Shown in pieces: positions 9,796 to 20,255 of a stretch of 64,000 bases of DNA. The translations under genes and the position numbers were made by a program. How positions within the stretch are numbered: position 1 is the first letter of the stretch; each line of letters opens with the position of its first letter. The notes beneath the pieces were generated by a model, which was not told where the DNA came from, made no database searches, and was given only the letters and a program-made list of their open reading frames with translations. This DNA comes from Tetraselmis striata. Lineage: Eukaryota > Chlorophyta > Chlorodendrophyceae > Chlorodendrales > Chlorodendraceae. Location of the stretch: the NCBI GenBank assembly GCA_006384855.1, contig VCJN01003160.1, positions 124,001 to 188,000 of the forward strand. Direction: 5' to 3'.

Positions 9796-11321
9796 ATGGC
9801 CGCCTTCGCTGTCTGCGGCCCGCGTGCCGGCAGCGTCACCCGGCCCACCCTCACCGGGCAGAAACTCTCCGCCGTCTCTCGCCTTCAGGCCAGCCATCGA
9901 AGGGGACTGGGTGCGGTATTCCCTCAGCCGGCACGCGTGTGCGCCAAGCCGGGCGATGGCAATCAGGGCAACGAGGGAATGGAAGACGGCGAGGAGTCCA
10001 AGCGGGTGCAGGACACACTTGAACAAATTGTGCAGCTGCAGGTAGGGCAGGAAAGGCTGAAGGCAAAGGTTATCGAGGCTACCGGCACGCTCGAGGAGGC
10101 CGCTGAGCAGGTACGTTTTAGGCATGCTCGCGACAGGCACTCAGTGGGAAGGGGTCGATGTTGGAAAGTTGTTTGCCCTCAGCTACTGGTACTTGCTCGG
10201 CTGAGAAGATGCTATGTGGGCAAGCGCTATACGCTTTGAGTGTTGGGGAATTATGACGTCTGCCGCCTGCGTAGGTAAAGAACGAGATCGAGCTGTCACG
10301 GCAAAAGGAACGAGCGAGGGCAGAGGAGTCGTACATGGAGGCAATGGTTTGCCCCCTTCCCCCCCGGAACCTGCCTAACCCTAGGAGCATAATGACCTTT
10401 GGTGCCATGGTTGCAAGACTGGGAAGCTCACCTGTTCGAGTGACCTGCTTGGTCAATCCTGCTCACACCTGCTTGGTCAGACGCCCCACCTGCTTTCCGC
10501 ATGATTGTTCCAGGAGGAGATTGAACGCATGTCGAGGGAGGCTGCGGAGGACCTGGACGCCAACGCAGCCTTCAAGAGCAATCAGGTGTGTATGGCTATT
10601 TGATTTGTGTGCGTGTGTGCAGCTTGGTCATGTCGCCGCGCACCTTCCAGTGTGGCATGTATGCTGATTGGCCGGTACAGCCGTTTGAGTGGAAACATAT
10701 CCTCTGTGGGATGCAGGACGAGGAGGAGCTGGAGGCTTGGGAGAGCAAGATGGAGCAGGACCGCAGCGAGGGCCAGTTTTTCAAGCGGCTGTACGTCGAT
10801 GAGAGCAGGAAGAAGCGCCCGCCAGCCTCCATGACCACGGAGGTGCCACCCCAGCCTTTATCCCCCCCCCCCCAACACACACACAGTGATGGGTCATACT
10901 TTTGTTCCTCATCGCGCCTGGCGGGTAGTAAATCAGTCCCTTACTTCCTACAGGAGATGAAGGCAAAGGCAGCAGAGGTACGGGCAGAGGTAAACAAGGA
11001 ACTGCGCAATCCGTTCCGGCTGGTGACGTACGGCTTCCTCACAGCCGTGCTGCTCATCGCCGCACTCGACGGTGATTGCCCTTCCACCCAGTAGTTCCCA
11101 GACGTTTCTGTCCCCTTGACTGCCTCTATGCCAAGTTGGAGGTAGGTGATCCCAGCAGAGCCTGAAAGAGTCCCCCCCCGCCCCCCCCGGCAGACGCCCT
11201 GACCTCAGCCCCAAGCTGGGGGCGCATCGCCCTGTACCTTGCCATTGCGGGGGTCTGCGGCTTCAACGGCTACAAGGAGGCCAAGTACCTTGAGGAACAG
11301 GCGGACGAACTCGACAGATAG
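9796..11321 (+). CDS. Predicted chloroplast membrane protein with coiled coil and two TM helices
   Basis: Six exons join in phase to 276 residues: 9796-10110, 10275-10346, 10514-10585, 10717-10842, 10954-11071, 11194-11321. Residues 1-52 (MAAFAVCGPRAGSV..., ending near ARVCAKPG) look like a plastid transit peptide. Residues about 65-210 are strongly charged and helical (coiled coil). Two hydrophobic segments follow: 218-233 (LVTYGFLTAVLLIAAL) and 244-258 (GRIALYLAIAGVCGF), separated by a short loop. The LRNPFR stretch followed by a helix pair is reminiscent of the DUF3493 part of LPA1/REP27, a photosystem II assembly factor, but without its TPR repeats, so this is only a possibility. C-rich stretches act as the pyrimidine tracts of introns 4 and 5. 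Confidence 0.75.
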
Positions 11322-11423
11322 AAAATAAACAGGTTGCTTGCCTGGGCGGGAGGGGGCAAGTGCTGACAGCAATCTCCTCGCATTCACAGCGGAGAGCCTC
11401 TGGCTTGAGCTGAATGTATACTC

Positions 11424-11428
11424 TGTAA
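11424..11428 (+). terminator. Polyadenylation signal TGTAA of the plastid-protein gene
   Basis: TGTAA about 100 bp after the stop at 11319-11321; a second TGTAA occurs near 11452. Confidence 0.45.
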
Positions 11429-11683
11429 TGTTTCCATCTGAGGAATGTACTTGTAAACAAATTCGGGGTTTGCTCACAACCCCCCTCCCCCCCCTTGAAG
11501 GGAGAAACACTGAAATCATGGATCCATCAGGACGTACCAAGGGATTGCCTGCTCCATGCTGGAAAACAACTGGTGATAATGAGAGCCACAGAAGCAATTA
11601 AAACATCTACAGCCTGACACATTGTTTGTGGGGGCCCCAGTACGGCAAGACTACTGTCCCAAACACTTTGATCGTAGCCAGTG

Positions 11684-11688
11684 TTACA
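11684..11688 (-). terminator. Polyadenylation signal TGTAA (minus strand) of the convergent gene
   Basis: TTACA on the plus strand reads TGTAA on the minus strand, about 275 bp after the TAG at 11963-11965. The two convergent genes thus end about 260 bp apart. Confidence 0.4.
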
Positions 11689-11962
11689 CTTTTAAACGCT
11701 GTCTCGTGTTCGAAGCCTGAAGCATCTGCCAGGCTGGTGCTACATGGGCTACCATTAAGCCATTCAAGACAGTGCTTCAACATGGGGGCCCCGTAACAAT
11801 ATCTGGGTCTGACTGCACGGGTAAACATCTGCAGTCCTTGCCTGTGGCATGGCAGGCAGAGCCCCCAGCCGAGCATGATGCATTTTTGTTTCTGAAATGT
11901 TATAAAACAAAATGTGATTGGAACATGGTCTGATCTGGGTTTCTACGGTTGGAGGTGGAGGG

Positions 11963-13315
11963 CTATGCATCATACGGCACTGGCTTGAGGTCAGCAAGCA
12001 GGCGCTTTCTGGTCAGCATGTCCCCCGGGGTAGCTGTCGCCGCGGGAGTGTGTGCGCCGCCCGCCGGCGTTCCGATCAGCACGCGCTCTACGGTGCCTGG
12101 CGTGGGGTGGCCCTGCACGCTGCTGACAGCAGCAGTCACACGCTCCATGCGGTCCAGGCACTCCTTCAGCTTGGCCCTTCAGCGCGCCAGCGGGGGAGGG
12201 GGGGGGGGGGGGGGGGGGGAGGGGGGACGCTCAGGCCAAGTCCGTAGCAGAGCAAGGGCCACAATGGCATTGCTAAAATGGAGAAAGGGCCGGGTATGAA
12301 ATGCGCACCTCAGCGAAGGAGCTTTCGCGGCTGCCCCCTGCAGCCGTTCACACAGATCGTCTGGCCCTGGCGAGAAACCGGCGACGGGAGCATTCTCCTT
12401 GTCTGCCTCTGCCCCCGCCGGATCGGTGTCCTCGTTCGCCACCTCTGGCCCGGGTGTGGTGGGCGGGCGCAAGCGCTGCAGCGTCACGGCCAGCTGCTCC
12501 TGTACTCGAAGGGGCATCGCCTGTCGGTAGATTGACAGGCGGCCGGCGGTCTCCAGTACCTGCAGGTCCGAGCTGGAGTCATCACCGCGGGTGCGGGCTG
12601 CCGCAAACGGGAGGCGGCCAGACCGCATGAGCGAGGGTTGCGCACCTGCTGGTGCAGCGCCTCCACCTCCTCGTCCACGGTGGCGTTCCTGCGCGGAAAG
12701 ACAGCGCAAGAGTAAGGCGGCTGGCTGCGGGCTGTGGGCTGTTGTCTGCTGGCAAGCTCGTCCACGCAGGTCCTGCAACCCGGGACCCCGTACCCCTGTT
12801 CAGCCTCCAGCAGCCGGTGCCTCAGCCCGCTCATCAGCTCACCCTACGCAGAGGCACATGGTGAGACCAGTTTCGACAAAAAATCGGAGTATCATTGAGG
12901 AACGCCGACTTCGGGGGGAGAGGGGGGGGGGGGGGGGGGGGGGGGGGTTGTTTCTGGGAGGGAAAGGGGTGGAAGCGGGCACCTTGAACGCAGAGAGTGC
13001 GGCATCAGCGCGCGCCTCCACCCCGACTTCTCTCTGGTCCGTCGACAACGCCTTTGGAGGGGAGCGGGGGGTCGAAGGGGGGGGGGGGGGGGGGCGGAAG
13101 CTAGGAGCGTCGGCCGTCTCTCCAGGGGCTCAGGGGCTCAGAACCCCCCTCCCCCTCGCCCCCCCCCCCCCCCCCCCCCCCCCCCCACGAATCCGTCACC
13201 GGCCACTGTAGGGCACGACGACCCACGTTCGCGAACATACCTTTTGCTGCTCTGCAAGCACGTCGTCCAGCAGCGCCTCCAGGCCGGTCGCCACGCGCTC
13301 AGTGTTGCCCGCCAT
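11963..13315 (-). CDS. Hypothetical coiled-coil protein, six exons
   Basis: On the minus strand six exons fit in phase to 227 residues: 13241-13315, 12983-13033, 12794-12843, 12646-12688, 12309-12559, 11963-12176. The first 75 residues are helical and heptad-like (LLDDVLAEQQK, LRHRLLEAEQ, VDEEVEALHQQ); then LETAGRLSIYRQAMPLRVQE; then an acidic P/E/D-rich linker; then a helix (AKLKECLDRMERVTAAVSS) and a T/P/G-rich tail ending LADLKPVPYDA. The plan resembles small kinetochore or spindle proteins, but no motif decides this and no name is given. Introns 1, 2 and 5 hold long G/C homopolymers. The start is the first Met of exon 1 (MAGNTERV). Confidence 0.6.
13078..13187. repeat. Complementary G run and C run inside one intron
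   Basis: Plus-strand G run at about 13078-13094 and C run at about 13159-13187 lie in intron 1 of the minus-strand gene. In RNA they can pair as a stem with a loop of about 65 nt. Run lengths are uncertain, as homopolymers are hard to sequence. Confidence 0.6.
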
Positions 13316-13796
13316 CCCAAGCCGCCGCCAGGAAACCGGACCACAGGGTGCCGCAAGTGCGACCGGCGCGAAGCTTGTCCCGCTGCGGCCTGCCACAGGT
13401 TCGGAGCGATGATACTATCGCAGCCGGGGGGCTAGGAAGTGACCAACTAGAGCTACAGGACGATGTCGTCGAGCCTGGCCCTATTCTGCTGGGCCCAACA
13501 GCCCAACTGTTAGTCGCTGATATAGGCAAAGCTGGCCTGGGAGAGTCCTGGTTGAGTGGCTCAACCGCGACCGACTGTCGGCGACGGTCGGCGCGCACAG
13601 CATTTGGTCAGCTGCTTCGGTCAAACTTCGCTATGGCAGCGTAACTACAAACCTACTCAGGGCAGTCAGGGTCTACTGTATAAACTGTTCCCCTACCTCT
13701 TGGGTTGAGCGGAGGAAAAGGAAAGCCGCGTCCGAAATCGCCTGGAATATGTGAGAATCGATACCGGTCGCAATACGGTTTTATCACGGATTTTTA

Positions 13797-14060
13797 GGCG
13801 TCCGTCCTCCGTCCTCCGTCCTCGTGTGCTGCGTTTTCGTGAATGAACCGTCATACGTTCGATCTGTGATCGTTTGATTTCTAGGCACTCCTACCACAGT
13901 CCGTAAAAATCCTGCGACTAAGACGGATCTATCGTGAATTATACCGGAAACATACTGCAAAAATCACGATTGTCCGTCCTCCGTCCGTCCGTCCTCCCCC
14001 ATACGCGCTTCGTGGATGAACCGTCATACGTTCGGTTTTCGCTCGTTTGATTTCACGGTA
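13797..14060 (+). repeat. Tandem duplication of a ~175-bp unit
   Basis: The unit with GTCCGTCCTCCGTC followed by GATGAACCGTCATACGTTCG and TCGTTTGATTTC occurs at 13797-13890 and again at 13971-14056, with diverged filler between. It directly precedes the truncated LINE. Confidence 0.7.
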
Positions 14061-14229
14061 CTGGTACGTGTACGGCTTGATTCTGAATGGATGCGCGTGT
14101 ACTCTATCCCAGGCACGTCATATATTCGTCTAAAACGCCAAAATAACGCGGCACCGCAGCGCGTTTTTACTGCTGAATCAGCAAGCGAGACTATTCAGCG
14201 ACTATTCCTTACCTATACGGTACCTGTAG

Positions 14230-16395
14230 TCCAAGTATGATGCAGCTTGGCTCTTCGTCCCCGTTCGGCGCCCTTCCTTTTGGGCATTTGTTGCATGGTG
14301 TTGCAGTCTCCTCGTCTGGAATCAAGGTGCTTGGTGCCCCTGTGGGCTCGGCCATTTTCGCCCGGGAACTGCTGGACAAAACAGTCGAGAGATTTCGCCA
14401 ATTCGGCTCCCGGCTTATCGGTTTGGCAGACCACTTCCACTCCCACACTGCTACTCGTTTGTTGCAAGTTTGCGGCCGTCGTTTTGGCCACCATCTCCGC
14501 TCCACGCCTCGGGGCTTGGGTCGATCCGAGGGGTATGGCGACACCATTACGTCTTTCCTCGAAGATGCCGACGCCGCCGCATTTTCAACGCTTGCCGGCA
14601 TATGGGGTGTTGACCCCGACCTCTTGGATACGCCCTCCATGCGCACGCAGCTGTCCCTCCCGGTCCAATTTGGGGGCCTCGGCATCGGCGATAATGTGTC
14701 TATAGCAGATGCCTCCCACATCGGCGCTGCCGCCCTCGTGGTTGGCCAAGCTGTGACTTTCCTCCGTGCTCAACACGCCACCCTGAGCGACGCTGGGGCG
14801 TTCTTTTCCGACCCGTCCGGCGTGTCTAGCCCTCAAAGCCTCTACCTTGTTGGGGCGTCCTCGATCCACCAGGCTTTGGCCACCCCAACGTTGGAGCTCG
14901 ATGCCAGCGCCAACGCGTCGGCGCCGATGTGGGCTATCGAGCTTCGCGCCGCTCATACGCGTGTCGTTAACGAGTGTGGAGACGCGGTGCTCGAAGATCT
15001 AGCGGGGCCATTGGCCTCTGCCTTGAAGTTGCTCCCCTCCAAGCGCTCCCACGTTGCCCGGGCCGGCTGCTCGGACGCCGGGGCTGAGCCGGCGTCTGCT
15101 TTGCGCTCGGCGGCCGACCTCCAAGCTATCCCGCATTACTCGGACTTCCCCTTGCACTCCATGCGGAAAGTACAGGAAACCCTGAGCCACCGCATCCACA
15201 CGGTCCGTTTCGCAAAGCTGGCTGCGCGTATGCCTAGAAGCGGCCCTGACAGCAACCGCTTCCGAGGCCGCCTCTTACGCGCTGCGACGGCGTTCCTGGT
15301 GACTGATCCTCCATGTGAGGGTCGCCTTGGTGAAGTCCGTGAGCGTTCCCCTGAGTACTACGATTCCATGTTCCGTGTGGCCGCTTGCCGCCCATTTGGC
15401 CTTCCGGCGTCTCCTGTCCTCTCCCTTGGCGAGCCATGCTCTTGTGCTTCTTGCTCCTTCTCGGTACAAGGCATGCTTGCCCGTTTTGAGGATGCTGGCG
15501 TGGAGTTCACTCCTTCAACTTGGGCGGTTGCATACGCTGATCACGTGGCACGCTGCTCTGGGGGCGACTCCAATCACGCCGCACACGAGTGGGCGGCACA
15601 TGGCCTTTCCGACATTTGCCACGACGTGAAGTCAGCGCTGGGCGTGGGTGTCCAGATCCTCACGGAGCCGTCGGTGCTTGTTTCTCTCCCGAAGGGCAGC
15701 GACGGGCGGCCCGCCGATGTTGGGCTTTTTGGGTATGGCGGTATCCGCGGAAACACGGTTGCTGTCGATACCACCATTGCCCCTATCCTCGGCGTGTCAA
15801 CCCCGGATCCAACGACTGCTTTGCGGGCTGCAGAGCGCCACAAAATCCAGAAGTATGACGAGGGTGTCCGAAACGCCGCCGGCATGCTTCGCTTTGTCCC
15901 TTTCGCCGTTTCCGAGTTTGGCTCGCTGGCCCCGCACGCTGAGGCCTTCTTGGTGGAGCTCGCGAAAGCTAGCCAAGCACACACTGGCAAGAATATCGGC
16001 CAGCTCTTGTCTGCGTGGCGCCGCCGTTTCTCCTTGCTCATCAACATGGCTCATGCAGACAATGTTCTTGGCGGGGTCGCGGCCGCGCGTGTGGCACGTG
16101 ATGGTGCTCCTGCGCCCGCGTCGCGTCGTTCGTCGGCATGTGTTGCTATGACCCGGGTCATTGGCTGCAAGCGTCCTCGCCGTGCCTGATAGCCTACCCC
16201 GGGGCGGGGGTTCTTGGAGTTTCTGGCAGCTAAGTGACTTCGTGGTTCCCTTGGCTCCCCCTTTTTGTCTATTGGCTCCCTGTCCTCCTGTTCGACCTTG
16301 TTTTCAGGCTTAAGTATCTCTTTTGCTGGCAACCTCTCAAAATTGCTCTTAGTTCTCTTTGTAGTGCGTTTTTGTGAAAGCCCCGATGTAAATAT
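14230..16395 (+). mobile_element. 5'-truncated LINE (RLE-type non-LTR retrotransposon)
   Basis: A long frame carrying only the RT C-terminal part, a zinc-finger and an endonuclease-like region is followed by a 200-bp 3' UTR that ends AAGCCCCGATGTAAATATA. The same tail occurs alone at several other places in the window, as is usual for LINE copies primed at the 3' end and truncated at the 5' end. The tail ends in the green-algal poly(A) signal TGTAA. No target duplication was identified. Confidence 0.75.
14237..16189 (+). CDS. LINE polyprotein fragment: RT C-terminus, CCHC/H finger, restriction-like endonuclease
   Basis: 650 residues. GIKVLGAPVGS (28-38) matches the segment after the RT catalytic core in LINEs; the active-site YxDD and everything before it are missing, so the copy is dead. 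C401, C403, C406 with H436, C440 and H447/H450 can form the zinc finger that precedes the endonuclease in R2-like elements. RPADV (491-495), D511 in VAVDTT, and K536/K539 with Y540 fit the RPD-D-K pattern of restriction-like endonucleases, which nick the target site to prime reverse transcription. The finger and nuclease order is the R2/NeSL/Dualen plan; which clade cannot be said without the RT core. The start codon is simply the first Met after truncation. Confidence 0.7.
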   Translation: MMQLGSSSPFGALPFGHLLHGVAVSSSGIKVLGAPVGSAIFARELLDKTVERFRQFGSRLIGLADHFHSHTATRLLQVCGRRFGHHLRSTPRGLGRSEGYGDTITSFLEDADAAAFSTLAGIWGVDPDLLDTPSMRTQLSLPVQFGGLGIGDNVSIADASHIGAAALVVGQAVTFLRAQHATLSDAGAFFSDPSGVSSPQSLYLVGASSIHQALATPTLELDASANASAPMWAIELRAAHTRVVNECGDAVLEDLAGPLASALKLLPSKRSHVARAGCSDAGAEPASALRSAADLQAIPHYSDFPLHSMRKVQETLSHRIHTVRFAKLAARMPRSGPDSNRFRGRLLRAATAFLVTDPPCEGRLGEVRERSPEYYDSMFRVAACRPFGLPASPVLSLGEPCSCASCSFSVQGMLARFEDAGVEFTPSTWAVAYADHVARCSGGDSNHAAHEWAAHGLSDICHDVKSALGVGVQILTEPSVLVSLPKGSDGRPADVGLFGYGGIRGNTVAVDTTIAPILGVSTPDPTTALRAAERHKIQKYDEGVRNAAGMLRFVPFAVSEFGSLAPHAEAFLVELAKASQAHTGKNIGQLLSAWRRRFSLLINMAHADNVLGGVAAARVARDGAPAPASRRSSACVAMTRVIGCKRPRRA

Positions 16396-16664
16396 ACGAT
16401 GATGCTGTAAAAGGGGTCGCCGCGGTGCGGGGGCAGTCCGCCGACCCGGGGCCCGGCGTCCGTCGACGGACGGGCGACGGTCGAACGACGGCGTCCGGCG
16501 TCCGGTGCCGGTACAGGTGGCGGGCGTGGCGATTCGCGGCGTGCCCGCCCCGTAGACCTGACGACCGGCCCGACCTGCGCGGCCTCGTGCGGGATGCGGG
16601 CCGCCTGTAGGCGGCTTGTACTGTATTGCTGATCTTGTAGTGCTGTTTTTTTTTTTGGGGGTAA
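16396..16664. other. GC-rich spacer with an inverted-repeat core of the YR-element family
   Basis: 16430-16560 is extremely GC-rich (CCGTCGACGGACGGGCGACGG and similar) and resembles the GC-rich parts of the 460-bp units at 21.8-22.9 kb. 16585-16620 has GCGGGATGCGGGCCGCCTGT followed by AGGCGGCTTG, the core of the inverted repeat of the tyrosine-recombinase element. Confidence 0.5.
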
Positions 16665-16666
16665 TA

Positions 16667-19600
16667 CAGTGACTATACCGATATAATAAACATTGCGTCC
16701 CCCCCCGCCCCCCCCCCCCCCCCCCCCCCCCGTTCACTATATCGGTATGTTCACTATATCGGTGTTCATTATAAGCAGGCCCACCCGACCGCTATAGTAA
16801 ACGGTTTACTAAATCGGTACTATTGTTTATTGTAACGGTGACCCCGTTCACTGTAGCAGTCTGTGCCCATGCAAGGCAACATGTGACTCTGGATTTGTGT
16901 TTCAAGAGTTCTTGATTACTTTACATGGCTTTCTAAGGTGCCGGAGAGGGCAGGAGTGACTACGGTGCTGGGGGGCGGGGAGCGGGAGGGAAGAATTCAC
17001 GGACGGAGGCCTGCCGTGTGCGGTTTGACGTGTGCATGGCAGCCAAGCCTTCACGCATGATATCCACAGCAAAGAGACTGTTGTAGTCTCGGACCATCAC
17101 TGATGCGTTCACTCGTTCCGCATTCTCAGTCACAAACAAGAAAACTTTCTCCACAAGCCCCCTAACCTCCTGCAATGTGGGTGCCCTCTCTGGCTCCATC
17201 TCATCCACATCCACATCCATGTCCAGCGGCACCATAGCTACGTTGTCATCCTCGGTGTGTTCAATCTCATCCACAGTCTCCTCGGGCTCGTCAGTATCCG
17301 CTGCTGCTTGGGCCGGTGGTTCAAACACCTCCCTCTCCAATGGCATGTCCAAAAGGTCCACAGCGTCAACCATTCTCACAGGCTTAGAAACATCAGCGGC
17401 AAGGCCCACACTGAGTGCCGACAACATACCATTCAACTCATCCAGAAGCACATCAGAAACACTGGCGTTGACATTGGCACGGGACTCGTGGAAGGCAACA
17501 CGGTTGTTGTGCCGCACACCAGTGGCCAGGTCCTCCATCTGTGCGGGTGTCAGAATCTTGGTGGCTATCCAACAGTTTCGGACTGCCTCAGGTGTGCACT
17601 GGTTGACCGCAAACATAAACCACTCCATAGCTTGGCGGATAGTACATTTCACCATAGCTGGCACCTGTCTCTCCTTAGCATCACCAAGCTGTTGCAATAC
17701 CCATGACATATGGCGCTTACGGAAGAGCGCCTTAATTGTCTGAATGCAGCCAGCATCAAGCGGCTGCACCTTGGATGTACAGTTCGGGGCGAAATAGATC
17801 ACCAAAACATTGGACATCCGATACCCAGCCAGCGACTCATGTGACCAAGGTGTAGAGTTGTGCGGCTGGCAGTGTGCGTAGCAATTATCAGTCAGCAATA
17901 TCACAGGATCAGTGCCGGCATTACTCTTTGAATAGCAATACCGGTTGAACTGGTCCATGATGTCCACCCAGATATTGCTGCGCATCCATGCTGTCTCATT
18001 ATTGTAGTAAAGAGCGCCAATCTGCTCCGGTTTCCAATGTTTGCCAAAACAACGCGGCCGCTTAGCCTTGCCGATGAACACCGGCTTCCAGAAATCTGTC
18101 CCAGTGGCATTGACAGTCAGACCAACCGTCACTCGGTCCTTTGCTGTCTTAGCGCCGCGCCTGTCCTTGCCGGCCCCAACCACATTCCCAGCCGTGAGCA
18201 GCATGCGGTACCACAGACCTATACAATACATAATCTTTGTTAGAATCAAAACTAAACATACAAACAGTATAATATGATTATGAAATGCATTGACATCAGT
18301 GTGATTGTATATACAAAGCTACATGACTTTACCTGTTTCATCAAAGTTGTAGATCTTATCCAGCGCGGTATCCTGTAGCAAGCTAGGCAAAACCTGACGG
18401 ACAACAGCCACATTCTCCAGGTCTGCGTCGGCTGCCTCGCCGTGAAAGCGCATCCGGTTGATGTTGTTGGCTTGCTTGAATTTCAGCAACCATTTGCTAG
18501 AATAGTTGAACTTTTTTTCATCAAACACCAACTCATTCCCCGCTGCCAGCAATTTGGCCTGAATGAAAGCACACAACACGCATCACTACACTGCATACGG
18601 CAATGCCATTGACTAACAAATAAAGTAGCACACAACACTCTAAACATACACCGCGCGGGCTTACCTGCTCCAGAATCATCATGTCACTTAATGGAACCTT
18701 GCCTCCATGAGTGGCGTCGTGATGGCGTATCCAATCCAGCAGCAATTCCTCCAGCCGCGCTTGCGGCTCGCTGTAGGCAAACCGCTTGCGCTTGCGGGAT
18801 GCATTCTTAGAGCGGAGAGAGGAGTGTGTGCCTGTACACAACATGAGTGAATGTTAGCAACGGCACATTGGCAATACATATACATAAAGTGCATAGGCAG
18901 CGGCGGCAGATAAGCAATATAGGCAGGTACCCAATCAGCAAACATATAGGCAGGATTGGCAAGCAATAAATATACAGTAAAACAATACAATGAGCAAAGC
19001 ACTAATATTTAATGTATTCACAAGTGCACAGCAGGCAAGGAAAATAATTACTCAAGAGGGTGCTTTTGGCTTTCAATAGCTTGGAAATATAGCCCTTGGA
19101 AGGTGGGGCTTTCAGCGTGAAGGTTTCTTTCGCCCACATCGCAATGTTAACGAAGCTAGGCCTATCGCCGACTGCAAAGCTCTCGACATATTTCAGGAGT
19201 TCAACCTGCTGGTCGACAGTAAGGGAGGTGCGCTTCTGCCCAGGCGCTACTCGCTGCCCTGGCTGCCGCCCACGACGCCGCGGCTGCTGCTCAGCATCAC
19301 TCGCATGCAGCTCATCGTCACTGGCAGCCTCGCTGGCGGCTGAGTCGTTTGCGCTAAGGTCTAGCTGTCTGGCTGTCGAGTCGTTGGTCGCTAATAGGCT
19401 GGAGCCCGCGGCTGCTTGGCTGGCGGCTGCGGCTGACTGCTGGCGCGATGCTAGGCGCGGTGATGAGCGCACCGGGGGGGGGGGGGGGGGGGCTGGACGC
19501 TGCGGCGGTTGAGTTCGGTCCGCCCAAGGATAGTCTCGACTGCGAAAGACGTTGCGACGAAGCAGCGACGCGTGGGCTACGGCGAGTCGGTTGCAAGCCC

Positions 19601-20255
19601 CCTGTTGTGGGAGCGTGCTGGGGTGCGGGTTGTTTACTGGGCTTGGCCAAGCATGGCAGGCAACGCTTGTTCAACTCGCCAGGATCGAGCTCCGTGTGGG
19701 CAGCCTCGTACTCCGCCTGGCAGAGATGGTGCAGGAAGTTGCTGCACCCTTGCGCGCCACAGCGCTCTAGGCTGGGTTGAGGCCCTCCATGCCTTATCCT
19801 GCAGTTGTCTAGATAGGAACAGCGCTGCTCGGTGGGCGTCGCCATGGCGCGATGGCGACAGACGCGGTGGGGCAGTTGAGTGGCGGTGGGCGCAATGTGC
19901 CGCAGTGTGCCGCCGCCGCCGCCGCCGCCGAGTGGCTGTAGAGGCCTCTGCGCCCGTACTGGAACGGTACCGGCTATCGGAACACGCCAACGGCCGGGTT
20001 CGGCGTCGGCAACACTGCCGTTATTTAGAGAAGTTTACTATATCGGTATAGTTTGGGGCATTGTGTCCCCCCCCCCCCCCCCCCCCCCCCCGTTCACTAT
20101 AGCGGTAAGTTTATTATATTGGTAAGTTTATTATAGGGGTATACATAGGGATTTTTCCCGGTGTTAAGAATCCGTCCCCCCCCCCCCCCCCCCCCCCCGT
20201 TCACTATATCGGTATGTTCACTGTATCGGTATTCATTATATCGGTATAGTCACTG
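16667..20255 (-). mobile_element. pogo/Tigger-type DNA transposon, complete with TIRs and TA target site
   Basis: The left end CAGTGACTATACCGATAT (from 16667) is matched exactly by the reverse complement of the right end at 20255; each side is followed outward by TA (16665-16666 and 20256-20257), the target site of the Tc1/mariner/pogo superfamily. Behind the TIRs both ends hold several copies of TTCACTATATCGGTA, the likely transposase binding sites, mixed with long C runs. The only gene inside is a minus-strand DDE transposase. TIR identity and the intact catalytic motifs suggest recent activity. Confidence 0.88.
16960..19845 (-). CDS. pogo/Tigger (DDE_1) transposase, four exons
   Basis: Minus-strand exons 19052-19845, 18665-18831, 18333-18558 and 16960-18218 join in phase. 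Residues 9-65 hold a Cys/His cluster (CSYLDNC, CGAQGC, HHLC, CLPCL) that looks like a zinc-binding head. A helix-turn-helix region runs through VDQQVELLKYVESF to AMWAKETF and SKGYISKLL, a second DNA-binding region through KFKQANNINRMRFHG. The DDE core shows IYNFDETG (first D), LLTDNCYAH (second D) and APNCTSKVQPLDAG (third D), as in pogo and CENP-B-related proteins. It cuts and pastes the element. The frame is broken only at the G run 19474-19492, which encodes polyproline; its length is probably misread. The C-terminus is acidic, then basic. Confidence 0.82.

Noticed and set aside
12591..13211. Plus-strand gene of 206 codons
   Set aside because: It runs through G runs (polyglycine) and is antisense to the six-exon coiled-coil gene.
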